Numbered from the stretch's first letter, positions 8,540 through 19,188 are shown. The stretch: 64,000 nt of DNA from Leptospira hartskeerlii (GCF_002811475.1 NZ_NPDL01000001.1:434001-498000), one strand, 5' to 3'. Program-made: numbers and translations. Notes: generated by a model from the letters alone, not told the origin.

Positions 8540-10840
8540 ATGAAAAACATACATTCGAAATTTTTAACCTTGGCATTGGCTCTGATACTCGGCCTAACCG
8601 GTTGTGATCAGAAATCAGACGATGATAGATTATTGGAACTAGCCGTTTCTTCTAATGGGATAAAAGAATCCGGCTCTAATCCAATTCTAAACAGTCTTGC
8701 TTTACCTACATCTACACCTGCAGATGTGTTTTTGGTGGGCGCCGCAAAGGCTGATATTACGGGACCTTTTGTGCAATCAAGCACTGGATATAATAGTCCC
8801 GGTGACGAGATGTCCGGTTTAGCTATGAGGCTTTATTCCAGAGCATTCGTGATCGAGCGTCCAGGTGGCGGGCGAGTCGCCATTGTTACCAACGATATGA
8901 TCCATATGTATCAAAGCGTAAAGATGGGTGTAGTTAAAAAATTACAAGCCGACGGTTATGGTTCAGCGTTTAACAATGATAATGTTCTTTTGTTCGCAAC
9001 ACATACGCATTCTGCTCCTTCTAATATTTCTTGGTACACATTATTTAATCTATTCAACGGAGTGATCGGTTTTGATAAGGTTCATTATAATATAGTAGTG
9101 AATGGTATAGCTGAGTCTATCAAGGCAGCTTACAATAATAGAAGAGAAGCAAGAATTAAATTTACTGCGGGAAATCTTTCCAATTTTGCAAATAACAGAT
9201 CTTCTGCGGCTTATGCTTGGAACTTGGACAAAGCAAATTATTCTTCCAATATAAACGAGACAATGAGCCTTCTTCGTTTTGAAGGTACTGACGGTTCCCC
9301 TATCGGATTACTGAACTGGTTCGCTGTTCACGGAACTTCTCTCGGAATTACGAATCGCAGGGCTCATGGCGATAATAAGGGTTATGCTTCTTATCTGGTC
9401 GAGACTTCGTTTGGCGGAAACTTTGTGGCTGCATTCCCTCAGGGACCAATGGGAGATGTGAGTCCGAATACTCCTGATCCGACTGACATTACAAAACCTT
9501 TCTTAAGACCGAATGATATTGATCCAAGCTTGGATGCCTTAGAAAACCCTATTGTTCATGGAACAAAACAAGGAAGCAAAGCATTAGAATTATATAATGC
9601 GGCAACTACAACACTAACTGGGAATATTGGATACAGGCATTCTCACGTAGTTTGGAACAATAAAGTTGCTGTAGATCCTTCCTATATCGGGACCTTCTCC
9701 ATGCCTTGGGATACCGGTACTGGAAATACAACCTGTGTGGCAACGATCGGTGGTGGATTTTTGGCAGGAGATGAAGAAGGTGCTCCTGTAGATTTTGCGA
9801 AAGAAGGTGAGATCCGGAACGATTTCGTATTCGAGAATGGAGCCTGGGTTAAGAAAAATTATTCTTTAACAAACTTGAGCGGGGCCGCTCAGATTTTAGG
9901 ATATCTTTGGCCTCTTGCTCAATTGGCATTGGGTTCCACAAAGTATGAGGGATGTGATAAAGAAAAATTCACTCTTCTTCCTGTGGGAGAAGTGGATAAT
10001 TTCTGGTTCCCGAATCCTCAAGTGCCTTTTGTACCTGTAGTTCTTCCATTGCAGGTGATTACGATAGGAAACACTGCGATTGTTGCTTCTCCTTTCGAGG
10101 TAACTACGAATGCAGGAAGAAGGTTGAAAGCAAAGTTGACTACAACTCTTGCGCCTGCAGGGATCTCCAACGTAGTTGTAGGAGCAATGGCAAATGCTTA
10201 CGCTCAGTATTTAACTACTCGAGAAGAATATTCCGCTCAGAACTTTGAAGGTGGATTTACCGCTTATGGACCTTGGGCAAACGCAGCATTGATCCAAGAG
10301 TTTGATAGGATCGCAAAGGATATAGTAGCGAATCGTTCCACGACTGCTGGTCCTAATCCTCCTGATCTTTCTAACCAGCAGTTTATTCAAACTTGGTTAT
10401 CCCAAAATGGTATAGTGAATGATGGAGGAGATTTTGGAAAAGTTCTGACTGACTCAAATTCTTCGTACAATAGGGTAAAAGATACTGTGACAGTTAAATT
10501 CCAAGGCTCTCATCCAAGAGTAGTTCAGGATAAAAAACTGGATGGATCTCTTTCTTCTTTTTATGATCCGAATACATATACGTATTTAGAAATCCAAAAG
10601 AAGAATGGAAGTTCTTGGACTACCGTTGCTAACGATAATAATCCGTATACGGCTTATGATTGGGCGAGAACAGGTGGAGATCTTTCTGCTACATCGGAAG
10701 TTACGATTACTTGGTTGATCCGTAACCAGCAAGCTGGAACGTACAGAGTCGTATACAACGGTTTGGCGAAACAATTTTGGGGAATTTTCTGGACTTACAA
10801 AAAATTCACCGGAACTTCCAAAGAGTTTGTTTTGCAATAA
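8540..10840 (+). CDS. Neutral/alkaline ceramidase, lipoprotein
   Basis: Predicted secreted amidase that releases sphingosine and fatty acid from ceramide. ATG 8540 is preceded by GAGGCAAGGG and gives a signal ending in LGLTGC, so Cys ~22 is probably lipidated. The neutral ceramidase domain starts near residue 70 (VGAAKADITGP). Hallmarks follow: an HTHSAP zinc-site motif, a WFAVHGTS segment, and GPMGDVSPN, equivalent to the family's active-site NxGDVSPN motif. The C-terminal ~130 residues look like the usual immunoglobulin-like cap. The 766-aa length fits the family. It appears monocistronic, with an inverted repeat upstream. Whether the substrate is host or environmental sphingolipid cannot be told. 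Confidence 0.82.
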   Translation: MKNIHSKFLTLALALILGLTGCDQKSDDDRLLELAVSSNGIKESGSNPILNSLALPTSTPADVFLVGAAKADITGPFVQSSTGYNSPGDEMSGLAMRLYSRAFVIERPGGGRVAIVTNDMIHMYQSVKMGVVKKLQADGYGSAFNNDNVLLFATHTHSAPSNISWYTLFNLFNGVIGFDKVHYNIVVNGIAESIKAAYNNRREARIKFTAGNLSNFANNRSSAAYAWNLDKANYSSNINETMSLLRFEGTDGSPIGLLNWFAVHGTSLGITNRRAHGDNKGYASYLVETSFGGNFVAAFPQGPMGDVSPNTPDPTDITKPFLRPNDIDPSLDALENPIVHGTKQGSKALELYNAATTTLTGNIGYRHSHVVWNNKVAVDPSYIGTFSMPWDTGTGNTTCVATIGGGFLAGDEEGAPVDFAKEGEIRNDFVFENGAWVKKNYSLTNLSGAAQILGYLWPLAQLALGSTKYEGCDKEKFTLLPVGEVDNFWFPNPQVPFVPVVLPLQVITIGNTAIVASPFEVTTNAGRRLKAKLTTTLAPAGISNVVVGAMANAYAQYLTTREEYSAQNFEGGFTAYGPWANAALIQEFDRIAKDIVANRSTTAGPNPPDLSNQQFIQTWLSQNGIVNDGGDFGKVLTDSNSSYNRVKDTVTVKFQGSHPRVVQDKKLDGSLSSFYDPNTYTYLEIQKKNGSSWTTVANDNNPYTAYDWARTGGDLSATSEVTITWLIRNQQAGTYRVVYNGLAKQFWGIFWTYKKFTGTSKEFVLQ

Positions 10841-10930
10841 AACGATCTTCTCTTAAAAAACCGGTTTAAGACCGAAAGAATATCCCGGAAACGGATGGAC
10901 CTGTTTCCGGGATTCGGATATGATTCCACT

Positions 10931-11476
10931 ATGGCTCTCAAATCCGTTTTGATCTTTCTTTCCTTATTGATTATTTCTTCTTCTCTATTTGCCGCGCCTA
11001 AAGCGGTTTATGATTTTACTGTGAAGGATATCAAAGGAAAGGATGTGACTCTTTCCAAATACAAAGGCAAAACTCTACTCATCGTAAATGTTGCTTCTAA
11101 ATGTGGGTATACCTACCAATACAAAAACTTGGAAAAGGTATACAAAAAATATAAGGAGAAGGGCTTCGAGATTGTAGGCTTTCCTGCGAATAATTTTCTC
11201 TCTCAAGAACCCGGTAGCGATGCAGAGATAGAACAATTCTGCAGAGTGAAAAAAGGTGCAACCTTTGATATGATGTCCAAGATCTCAGTAAAGGGAGAAG
11301 ACCAACATCCTCTCTATACTTATCTCACTTCTTCTTCTCCGGACCCGGGCGATGTAAAATGGAATTTCGAAAAGTTCCTGATCTCTCCTGCCGGTAAGAT
11401 CGTGGCGAGATTTCGTTCCGGAACAGAACCGGATAGCAAAGAAGTCACGGATGAAATTGAGAAAAATTTAAAATAA
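10931..11476 (+). CDS. Periplasmic glutathione peroxidase-family thiol peroxidase
   Basis: A 181-aa peroxidase reducing H2O2 or lipid hydroperoxides. ATG 10931 gives a signal peptide ([13 protein letters not shown]) with cleavage near residue 21, so it should be exported. The peroxidatic Cys58 lies in [12 protein letters not shown] (Cys, not selenocysteine), and the Trp of the catalytic set is in WNFEKFLI (~144). The usual FPCNQF is FPANNF here (Ala86). A Cys in EQFCRVKKG (~104) matches the resolving Cys of thioredoxin-dependent members, so a 2-Cys mechanism is expected. It lies 90 bp after the ceramidase gene; co-transcription is possible. Confidence 0.82.
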   Translation: MALKSVLIFLSLLIISSSLFAAPKAVYDFTVKDIKGKDVTLSKYKGKTLLIVNVASKCGYTYQYKNLEKVYKKYKEKGFEIVGFPANNFLSQEPGSDAEIEQFCRVKKGATFDMMSKISVKGEDQHPLYTYLTSSSPDPGDVKWNFEKFLISPAGKIVARFRSGTEPDSKEVTDEIEKNLK

Positions 11477-11527
11477 AGTCGTTTGTTGGAGTTCCAACAT
11501 CGGTTTTATCGTACAATGTAGGAATTC

Positions 11528-12226
11528 CTACAAATGTTCTTTCAGAAAAGCTAATGTGATTGCCCAGGCTTGAGCGGCAGAAGTCTTATGATACGCCGCT
11601 CTTGCATCGCAGAAGAATCCATGCTCTGCTTCTGAAAAAAACAACTCCACGAAATTTTTTCCAGATCTCTTTAGTAATTCGGAAATCGCAGCAATATGCG
11701 TTTGTTTTACACTTCTATCTTTGCCAGCCCAGACTAAAAGTAAAGGTGCGTTTTGTTTGGGAGAATATTCTTCCGAAGTTTGCACAATTCTGGATCCGTA
11801 ATACGAAATAGCAGCCTTGAAAGTGTAAATTGAATTCGCCAAAAAGGAAACCCATCCTCCCAAACAATAACCGATACTTGCGATTCGATCCGGAATACTT
11901 TTAGGATTCGTTTTGATCCAATCCAGGACAGCATTCAGATCTGATTGTAAATTTTCAGGAGTCAGTTGGCTGAAATGAGGTTTTAATGCCATGAAGTCTT
12001 CGTAACTTCCTGCAAATCCCGGAGGTGCAGTTCTATAATAAAGTTCCGGAGCAACTGCAAGATAACCTTCTTTCGCAAATCGGACCACAACATCTTTGAT
12101 ATGATCGTTTACTCCAAAAGCTTCTTGTAATACTAAAATACAAGGAGAAGGAAAAGAATCCGGATAGGCTACGAATGTTTGCATTTCTCCATGAGCCGTT
12201 TTGATAGTAATCGTTTCCGTATTCAT
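11528..12226 (-). CDS. Dienelactone hydrolase family protein
   Basis: Cytoplasmic alpha/beta hydrolase of 232 aa. The nucleophile is Cys121 in GYCLGG, the family's Cys in place of Ser. The acid is Asp170 (WAGKDRSV) and the base is His202 (EAEHGFFCD), so the triad is complete. The family hydrolyses dienelactone in chlorocatechol breakdown, but many members act on other esters or lactones and no aromatic-degradation genes are nearby, so the substrate is open. ATG 12226 is preceded by GAGGTGAAA, a good ribosome site; the GTG two codons upstream lies within that site and is unlikely. Confidence 0.82.
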   Translation of the reverse strand: MNTETITIKTAHGEMQTFVAYPDSFPSPCILVLQEAFGVNDHIKDVVVRFAKEGYLAVAPELYYRTAPPGFAGSYEDFMALKPHFSQLTPENLQSDLNAVLDWIKTNPKSIPDRIASIGYCLGGWVSFLANSIYTFKAAISYYGSRIVQTSEEYSPKQNAPLLLVWAGKDRSVKQTHIAAISELLKRSGKNFVELFFSEAEHGFFCDARAAYHKTSAAQAWAITLAFLKEHL

Positions 12227-12346
12227 TTTCACCTCTTCAAAAGCAGGTAGAATGTCTAATCATTTGCATCCTTGTCGATCGATTTCCGGTTTTTTGATAG
12301 TCGTTTAAGTCTTTTCTTTTTTCTTTCGATTTCCAAACTAAGTTTC

Positions 12347-13204
12347 ATGCTGTTTCGTATTTTCTTTTTCCTTCTTCTTTTTCCTTCTGTATTATTCTCC
12401 CAAACTTTTAATCCTGAAATTTACGATTCAAAAAGTAAGTCCAAGGTCGAACTTTCGTCTATCATCGAAAAGGCGAAAGATGCGGACGTCATAATTTTTG
12501 GAGAAGAGCATAATGATAAGGTGGGACATGCTTGGAAATTAGAGGCTTTCAAAAAAATGGCTTCGGCATATTCTACACTTCTTTCCTTAGAGATGTTGGA
12601 GAAGGATCAGCAAAGATCCGTGGATGAATACTGCAAGGGAGAGATCACCGAAAGAGGCTTTTTGAATTCGGGAAAATTTTGGCCGAATTATCAAACGGAT
12701 TATCATCCGATGGTGTCTTTTGCGAAAGAAAAAACTCTTCCAGTGCTTGCGGCTAACGCTCCCAGAAAATATGTGAACCTTGTATCTCACCAAGGATTGG
12801 ATTCTTTATATAAGATCAGATCTCCTTTTCTTCCTCCTAGATATACTTATAATTTATTCAGACAAAAAGAATATGAAGAACTACTTTCCGCAATGATCGC
12901 AGAACACGCTCCTACAGGATTTTCTCCCGATGCGCAAAAGTTTATTGATGCTCAATATGTTTGGGACGCTTCTATGGCAGACTCCATTGCGCAGGCCTAC
13001 TTTTTATTAAAAAGAAAGATAGTGCATGTGAACGGAAGATTTCATTCTGATAGAAGTTTAGGACTGACATATAGGCTGAAACAGATGGGCCTGAATGTTT
13101 TGACGGTCAGCATTTTCCCTTCTGAAGAAGGCAAAAGTTTTCAAGAAGAAGATTGGAAATTGGCTGATTTCCTGGTAATCACCGAAAGAAAACCGGTGCC
13201 ATAA
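12347..13204 (+). CDS. ChaN-like (DUF399) exported protein
   Basis: An exported 285-aa protein. ATG 12347 starts a very hydrophobic signal (LFRIFFFLLLFPSVLF) with cleavage after about residue 19. The mature chain begins like ChaN: a region ending DVIIFGEEHNDKVGHAWKLE, where GE-H-N matches the conserved GExHxxxxxH of the haem-binding ChaN/Tiki-like superfamily. VNGRFHSDRSLGLTYRL near the end matches the second conserved His block. Campylobacter ChaN binds haem; that role here is inference. It lies between the divergent hydrolase and the PBP gene, with its own upstream region. Confidence 0.7.
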   Translation: MLFRIFFFLLLFPSVLFSQTFNPEIYDSKSKSKVELSSIIEKAKDADVIIFGEEHNDKVGHAWKLEAFKKMASAYSTLLSLEMLEKDQQRSVDEYCKGEITERGFLNSGKFWPNYQTDYHPMVSFAKEKTLPVLAANAPRKYVNLVSHQGLDSLYKIRSPFLPPRYTYNLFRQKEYEELLSAMIAEHAPTGFSPDAQKFIDAQYVWDASMADSIAQAYFLLKRKIVHVNGRFHSDRSLGLTYRLKQMGLNVLTVSIFPSEEGKSFQEEDWKLADFLVITERKPVP

Positions 13205-13251
13205 CACTTTCTTGCTTGTAGGGTTAGCGGATCTCTCCGACATTAATAGAG

Positions 13252-15933
13252 ATGTTGGAAACCAAGGTCCGCACTCTTACAGAATCCAAGTTTGAATGCC
13301 TTTCTTGCGGAACCATTTCCAGGCTGCCTGAAGGAGTTCCTACAGGGACTGTTTTTAAACTCACCTGTTATCGCTGCGGCCAGAAGGCATTAGTCAAATA
13401 CGTATCTTCTCCAATTGAAACTATAGAAGAAAAACCATCTCCCATAGAGGAGATGCCGGTTGTTCCTGTTGGAACTCCAACATATCAGGAAAGAGAAAGA
13501 CCTATTGTTCATCCTATCCAAAAAGAAGTTCCGAAAGAATCTCCTCTTGCGGGCTTCTTGGAAGGTTTACAAACTAAATGGGAAAATTGGAAAGAGTCCC
13601 GGTCTAAAAATTCTTCGGAAGATCGTCCTTGGTTCCAAAAGGTGAGGACCGAAACTGAGTCGCCTACCGCATTCCATCGTCCTATCAAAACTTTGTCGGA
13701 AAGATTATTAGAGAAGGGTAGAAGGTTCCAATTTCCTAAATTCCGCCCGAATATCTGGCTCGTTCTGATACCTTTGCCTCTGGCATTAGTATTCCTGATC
13801 TTTTTCTGGATGGGAGTCATTCAAAGAGAAGCAGAAGTCCCCGGTCTATTAAGTATTTTTTATATTCATCAACCGACCGTCATTTATGATAGAGATGGAA
13901 GAAAGGTCTCCGAAATTTTCGGCAAGAAGACAAGTAATTTAGAATGGGAAGCTTATCCTGAGAATCTGAAAAGAATGGTGCTTCTTGTAGAAGATCGAAG
14001 CTTTTTCTCTCATGGAGGAATCCATTATTCTTCCGTGCTTCGTGCTTTTTTTGTAAATATAATCAGTCTTCGATTTAAACAGGGTGCTTCTACAATTACC
14101 CAACAGTTGGCTCGTATCCTTTTAAACGATCGTGAAAAAAGTTTAGGAAGAAAGTTGAAAGAAGCACAACTTGCCTACGCTTTGGAATCTTCCTTAGACA
14201 AAGAAAAAATCCTATTACATTATATGAATAATGTGTATTTAGGTCATGGTGCCTTCGGCTTTGCTAGCGCATCCGAGTTCTATTTCGGAAAAAAACCGAA
14301 AGACTTGAATGTATCGGAGATGATCGTTCTCGCTTCTTTGGCTTCCGCTCCCAACCGTTTTTCTCCATTAAAAAATCCTGATCTATCTGCCGGAAGAGTA
14401 GAGGCGATATTGAGATCTCTTGAGAATGACGGCGCATTAAAAGAAGATCTAAGACCTACTATTCAAGAGATTTACCAAGCATTTAATACACGTTCCCCTG
14501 GAGAGACGGTCTATGGAAATCGTAAGGATGATTCTCCTTACGTGACTGAACATGTCAGAAAATTCCTCCAAACAATGTATCCGGATACGAATATATACGA
14601 AAGCGGAGGATTTTCAGTTTACACCACAATTTCTCAACCTGTTCAGGCCGAGTTACAAAAGGTTGTCAAAACACATGTGGAAAATCTTTTAAAAAGCGGA
14701 CAGGTTAGACGAAACCGACTTACGGAGAATGGTAAAAATTCGGACGTAAACCCTTTCCGCAATTTAGTCGCGGACCTTTCTCCCGCATTGGAATTATTTA
14801 TAGATACGGATCGATTTGCGACCGGAGGTGACAGCGGGCTACAGGCGGCTGTCGTAGCTGTGGATCCTCAAACTGGAGATGTTCTTCTTTTACATGGAGG
14901 AACGGAATTTAAATCGGACAACCAATTTCCGAGAGCCACTGGAATGTACAGACAAACAGGATCTACGATCAAGCCGATCCTGTATTCGGAAGCGATTGAT
15001 TCTGGGATCGCAAATCCAGCGACACATATTTTAGATGCGCCTTTGATCTATAAGAACTCTGTCTCGAATTGGATGCCTGAGAATATCGGAAACCAATACG
15101 ATGGAGATATTTCTCTTAGAGTTGCACTTGCAAAATCCAAAAATACTGCAGCGGTTCAAATAGCCGAAAAACTAGGGTTAGGCGAGATCTCAACTGCGTT
15201 TGAACGGTTTTTCTTTCCGGAAGAGAAAGTTCTGAAAAACAGATTTAGGCGAGATCTTTCCTTGGCATTGGGCTCCTTGGAACTTTCTCCACTGGAAATG
15301 GCTTCTGCATATTCTGCATTTGCGAACGATGGAAATATAGTGCGACCTCATTTGATCGAAAAAGTGGTAGATAGAGTGGGTAACGTGGTTTACCAAAGAA
15401 AAGACCAGGACGAATTCAATTTAAAATGGCCCCAAACTAGAAAAGCGATCTCACCTCCTACTGCTGAGATCATGGTGGACCTACTACATGGAAGCGCAAA
15501 TCATGCAGGTGTCCGAAATACAGGATACAGGGGAGAAGTCGCAGGAAAAACCGGTACTACAAACGAGCATAGAGACGCTTGGTTTGTAGGAGTAAGACCT
15601 GGAATTTCTATGGCAGTATGGTTGGGTTACGATTCTCCAGGGTTCGGAATGGGGACTTCTGCGTTAGGCGGAACAATTGCAGCTCCTTTATGGGGAACGA
15701 TCGCTAAACTATTCGATTCAGCGGAATCAGGCGATAAAGAAGAAAGAAAAAAATACCAATACTCCCAAAGAGCGGTGAGTATGGAAATTTGTCCTGAATC
15801 CGGAAAACTTCCCGGACCCGACTGTCCTAAAAAGGTAAGCGAACTATTTCATCCTTCTCATCTTCCTGCGGAAACCTGTCCTCTGACGCATAAATCGGAT
15901 GCAAAACAGGAGCTTTTGAAGAATGTTTTCTAA
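13252..15933 (+). CDS. Class A penicillin-binding protein with N-terminal zinc ribbon
   Basis: Bifunctional peptidoglycan glycosyltransferase/transpeptidase of 893 aa. An N-terminal CxxC...CxxC zinc ribbon (Cys16, 19, 39, 42) is followed by a ~120-residue Pro/Glu/Lys-rich cytoplasmic linker and one membrane helix at ~168-188. The GT51 domain has [10 protein letters not shown] (247-256) and [11 protein letters not shown] (278-288). The transpeptidase has STIK (571-574), SKN (629-631) and KTGT (766-769), so both activities look intact. The C-terminus carries Cys-Pro pairs ([13 protein letters not shown]). The zinc ribbon is unusual for a PBP. Its last 11 bases overlap the next gene. Confidence 0.9.
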   Translation: MLETKVRTLTESKFECLSCGTISRLPEGVPTGTVFKLTCYRCGQKALVKYVSSPIETIEEKPSPIEEMPVVPVGTPTYQERERPIVHPIQKEVPKESPLAGFLEGLQTKWENWKESRSKNSSEDRPWFQKVRTETESPTAFHRPIKTLSERLLEKGRRFQFPKFRPNIWLVLIPLPLALVFLIFFWMGVIQREAEVPGLLSIFYIHQPTVIYDRDGRKVSEIFGKKTSNLEWEAYPENLKRMVLLVEDRSFFSHGGIHYSSVLRAFFVNIISLRFKQGASTITQQLARILLNDREKSLGRKLKEAQLAYALESSLDKEKILLHYMNNVYLGHGAFGFASASEFYFGKKPKDLNVSEMIVLASLASAPNRFSPLKNPDLSAGRVEAILRSLENDGALKEDLRPTIQEIYQAFNTRSPGETVYGNRKDDSPYVTEHVRKFLQTMYPDTNIYESGGFSVYTTISQPVQAELQKVVKTHVENLLKSGQVRRNRLTENGKNSDVNPFRNLVADLSPALELFIDTDRFATGGDSGLQAAVVAVDPQTGDVLLLHGGTEFKSDNQFPRATGMYRQTGSTIKPILYSEAIDSGIANPATHILDAPLIYKNSVSNWMPENIGNQYDGDISLRVALAKSKNTAAVQIAEKLGLGEISTAFERFFFPEEKVLKNRFRRDLSLALGSLELSPLEMASAYSAFANDGNIVRPHLIEKVVDRVGNVVYQRKDQDEFNLKWPQTRKAISPPTAEIMVDLLHGSANHAGVRNTGYRGEVAGKTGTTNEHRDAWFVGVRPGISMAVWLGYDSPGFGMGTSALGGTIAAPLWGTIAKLFDSAESGDKEERKKYQYSQRAVSMEICPESGKLPGPDCPKKVSELFHPSHLPAETCPLTHKSDAKQELLKNVF

Positions 15934-17515
15934 AAGGAAGAACGTTGTTCTTTTCTTTCTAACATTTTCTTTTTTTCCGAGTTTGAGCTTCGCAGTTTCT
16001 TACGAAGAAGCTTATGAGTTGGAAAAACTTTCTCCCGTATTCGCGATCCCATTATACGAAGAAGTAGTTCGATCTTCCGGCACAGGAGACTTTAGGAAAA
16101 CTGCATCTTCCAGGCTTTACTTTTTATACGAAAAATTTAATAAATACATTCCTGCTATCCAATACCAAACAAGAGCAGGAAGTTTAAAAAATAAAAAGGG
16201 AGAATGGTCTTCTCTTGTAAAAACGCTTTCAGATGGATTAGGAGTCACGCCATTCTCCTTGTTAGCGGTCATAAATTCTTGCTCTAAAGAAACTCCAGTT
16301 TGGGAACCGCCTGAACCGACAGTGCATCCGGAAACAGGAGAGTTGATACAACCGACTCCTCCGGATCCTTACAGAGTATTATCCAAAAAAGAAAATCATT
16401 CTTTGATCCGTCTTTGTTATTCTCTCAAAATGAAACAAAAAGATTTTGAAGGATGGGATAATGTATTCTTCTATCTATTCTCCAAAGATGTGCTCACGAA
16501 AGACGAGGCTCTTCCACTTTGGGTGGGATCTTCCATACAATCCGGAAAAGGAACACCGTATAAAAGAGTATTTTTATCCGGAAGATTTAAAGAATTAAGT
16601 AACGAATCTAAATCGGATCTTTTATTTTTATACGCAAAGTTCCTAAGACAAAACGGAAAATTCGAATCCAGCACCAGATATTTTCTAACAAGCGGTACCT
16701 ATGCTTCTTCCAAAAGAGGAAAATGGGAGACTGCAAAAAATCTGCTGCTCATGGATAGAAAAAAAGAAGCCTGCACAATGATCGGAGATTCTTTCAACGC
16801 AGGTGATGAATCCGAAATATTAATGAAGAAGATCTGCCAGTCGGGTAATTGGGATTGGATACAAGCGTATTTGCCTGCTCTCAAAATTTTGATGAGAGAA
16901 AATCCTGACCCGGTATTTGCTTATGCACTTGAAGGCGGGGGCAGAGAAGCAATTGATCTATTCTTAAAACAAGTCGGTGCAAAGGCTACGGACAAAGACG
17001 ATGACTCTGAAGAAGATTCGGAATCAGCAGATATTCTGAATAAACTTATCCCTCCAGAGGGCAGGAATAAGTTTCCATTTTGGGATGCACGAGATAAAGA
17101 AGCGGATCTTGTAGTTCCTGACAGAGCAAAATATTTATGTAAGGTAATACGCAGGCCATTCTTCGGAACTCCTTCGATCCAACCTCAGTTCTGCAAAGAG
17201 GTTTCTCCAGGAAGTTTGGAAACATTACTATCTATCGTAGCGGAAGAAGAGGAAGAAGCAAGTTTTGCATTTGCTGATCCTGCTTATCTTCCTCTTGCAG
17301 TAAAATGGATCTGGAAAAACGGATCAGAATCCGAATCGAATGGAGAGCCCGCACTTGCAAAAGTTTTGGGTCCTTCTTCCGAGCCTGGTCCTTGGAATTT
17401 GGAATATATAGTATATCGTAAAATTCTAAATCGCGCTTATGCTGAGATCCGCATGAAGGACAGATATTTTGTGGTTTCAGTAAAACCTTCTTATGTGATT
17501 TGGAATAAGAATTAA
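15923..17515 (+). CDS. Exported hypothetical protein overlapping the PBP gene
   Basis: I cannot assign this 530-aa protein. It starts with a clear signal peptide ([19 protein letters not shown], cleavage near residue 25). The mature chain begins [24 protein letters not shown] and is helical with aromatic spacing, somewhat like the superhelical N-terminal region of soluble lytic transglycosylases, but I see no lysozyme-like catalytic motif. A short acidic stretch ([12 protein letters not shown]) lies near residue 355. The start codon lies inside the last codons of the PBP gene, so translation is probably coupled. A periplasmic role linked to PBP function is inferred from that overlap. Confidence 0.6.
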   Translation: MFSKRKNVVLFFLTFSFFPSLSFAVSYEEAYELEKLSPVFAIPLYEEVVRSSGTGDFRKTASSRLYFLYEKFNKYIPAIQYQTRAGSLKNKKGEWSSLVKTLSDGLGVTPFSLLAVINSCSKETPVWEPPEPTVHPETGELIQPTPPDPYRVLSKKENHSLIRLCYSLKMKQKDFEGWDNVFFYLFSKDVLTKDEALPLWVGSSIQSGKGTPYKRVFLSGRFKELSNESKSDLLFLYAKFLRQNGKFESSTRYFLTSGTYASSKRGKWETAKNLLLMDRKKEACTMIGDSFNAGDESEILMKKICQSGNWDWIQAYLPALKILMRENPDPVFAYALEGGGREAIDLFLKQVGAKATDKDDDSEEDSESADILNKLIPPEGRNKFPFWDARDKEADLVVPDRAKYLCKVIRRPFFGTPSIQPQFCKEVSPGSLETLLSIVAEEEEEASFAFADPAYLPLAVKWIWKNGSESESNGEPALAKVLGPSSEPGPWNLEYIVYRKILNRAYAEIRMKDRYFVVSVKPSYVIWNKN

Positions 17516-17530
17516 GAGAATTACTCGAAT

Positions 17531-18847
17531 TTACTGCTGAGCACCTGCGCGCCAAACATTACGAATCGATAAAGTATCCGAAATATTCCGGAGAGGATTT
17601 CCATCTACCAACATTAAGTCAGCTCTTGCACCTTGAAAAATTCTACCACGATCATTCAGACTAAATCTTCGCGCAGGGACGGAAGTCGCAGCACGTAATG
17701 CCTCTATTGGTTTGAATCCTGCTTCCACCAATAACTGCAATTCGTGATGAAGACTTGCACCATGAGCGAGTCCTCCAAGATCTGCAATCGGTTCGGAGAC
17801 ATCACTGCCTGCCAATATATCTATACCTTCTTTATGAAGAGCCATTACACTTTCATAAGAATCTTTCAATTTTCCTTTCGGATAAACATTCATATTTTTG
17901 GAAAGAGCTTCTAACCATTCCTTGCTCAACTTTGAGCTGACTCGTTTATCTGCGATCAATGTTTTAGGGCTATTTCCAAAGGCAGTGGAAAGGGTAGTCA
18001 ATGTAGGTACAATAAAAGCACCGGAAGATTTAATTGCGGAGATCAGTTCTTTGTCCGGCTTTTCGTCAAAAAACAAATGTGCCAAGCCGTCTACTCCTGC
18101 AGAAATTGCTCTACGTCCTCCAGCAATAGAAGTAACATGAGCGATCGCCATCTTGCCGCGACGATGAGCTGCATTCACTGCCGCTACTAAAGTTGCATCA
18201 TCAATTACAGGAAGTCCTGGCGTGCCAACAGTATCACCATCTTCAATAATGATCTTAATGAAGTCGGAACCTTCTTCTACTTGTTTATCCACAAATTTGA
18301 TCGCTTCTTCCGGAGTGGAAACGAATGGATAACGATAGAATGTTTTTAAGAACCAGTTACTACTCAGCTTCATGTACTGTGTAGGATGTCCATTAATCGG
18401 AGTGATCCCCATACCTGCAGAACGCATGTCTGCAATATCATTCCGATTTGCAAGTTGCCAACGTTCCCAAAACATCCATTGGCCAGTCATCTCCAGCTCA
18501 GTAGTCACTCCGAATAAAAGAGCATCATGTAGACCGTCAATATCAGTATGAACATGAGAATCTATTAGACCTGGCAGTAACATTCCACCTTTCGCGTCTA
18601 CAATATTGGCGCCTTCCGGAATATTTCCTCCGATAGAATGGATACGATTTCCTTTGATGATTAAAGTATGATCTTTAATCAGATCTTCTCCATCAAAGAT
18701 GTTTGCATTAATAATTGCGATTGCCTGGTCTTCCGAAGTGGAAGGTTTTTTACAATCAATCAAAAAGCAGGCCGAAGCTATTACGGCTAAGGTAACAACT
18801 TTCAGAAAATAGTTTTTATAAGTTTTAGTTAATTCGTTGGAGTTCAT
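17531..18847 (-). CDS. Amidohydrolase (imidazolonepropionase-like), probable lipoprotein
   Basis: Metal-dependent hydrolase of ~438 aa. The metal site is readable: HVH in GLIDSHVHTD, the bridging Lys in FIKIIIEDGD, His in AIAHVTS, His in GLAHLFFDE and the catalytic Asp in LAGSDVSEP. The flanking beta-sandwich opens with INANIFDGEDLIKDHTLII and closes with ADLMLVDGNPLRNI. The N-terminus has a hydrophobic segment ending FLIDC, a possible lipobox. ATG 18847 is taken as start; ATG 18856 and GTG 18859 are also in frame. Substrate unknown; related proteins include prolidases and exported cyclic amidases. It is convergent with the PBP partner gene, 15 bp apart. Confidence 0.78.
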   Translation of the reverse strand: MNSNELTKTYKNYFLKVVTLAVIASACFLIDCKKPSTSEDQAIAIINANIFDGEDLIKDHTLIIKGNRIHSIGGNIPEGANIVDAKGGMLLPGLIDSHVHTDIDGLHDALLFGVTTELEMTGQWMFWERWQLANRNDIADMRSAGMGITPINGHPTQYMKLSSNWFLKTFYRYPFVSTPEEAIKFVDKQVEEGSDFIKIIIEDGDTVGTPGLPVIDDATLVAAVNAAHRRGKMAIAHVTSIAGGRRAISAGVDGLAHLFFDEKPDKELISAIKSSGAFIVPTLTTLSTAFGNSPKTLIADKRVSSKLSKEWLEALSKNMNVYPKGKLKDSYESVMALHKEGIDILAGSDVSEPIADLGGLAHGASLHHELQLLVEAGFKPIEALRAATSVPARRFSLNDRGRIFQGARADLMLVDGNPLRNISDTLSIRNVWRAGAQQ

Positions 18848-18859
18848 ACCGAGCATCAC

Positions 18860-19188
18860 TTTAAAATCAATTCTACAATTTTTCCTGGATTTTCTTGTGC
18901 CCTATGAGACCGCGATTGGGAAGGAGGTTCCACGAATTTGTTATTCGGGCGACCCTCTCGCTTCGCGAGAGATCGCGCTACTCCGGGTTCGCGCCTTCGT
19001 CCATCCTTGGACTCGGCACGCGTTTGCTTACGCTCCCTATTTCTGATAATTTAAATGCAGTTTGATTTGAAATTTGACTTCGCTTTGCTCAGTCACCCTG
19101 CGGGTTTTTCGCTTCCTACGGGTCGCTCAAAACCTTCTGGATTTTTCAGTATATTAGGATTTTGTTTTAAGGGGAGAGGAGAAACTTT
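18860..19188. repeat. Non-coding stretch with GC-rich palindromic element
   Basis: This 329-bp gap has no convincing gene. The centre (about 18940-19040) is much richer in GC than its surroundings and contains CTCTCGC-TTC-GCGAGAG (18955-18971, a perfect 7-bp stem) followed by many CG-containing words. A second block at ~19076-19130 carries similar CGCTT words. The sharp composition change and hairpin suggest a dispersed palindromic repeat rather than a gene. An open frame across it encodes an unlikely Arg/Ala/Phe-rich peptide. Copy number cannot be judged from one window. Confidence 0.4.

Noticed and set aside
18837..19046. 69-codon open frame across the GC-rich gap
   Set aside because: Its residues follow the hairpin and CG-rich words, it lacks a ribosome site, and it covers the start region of the divergent amidohydrolase.
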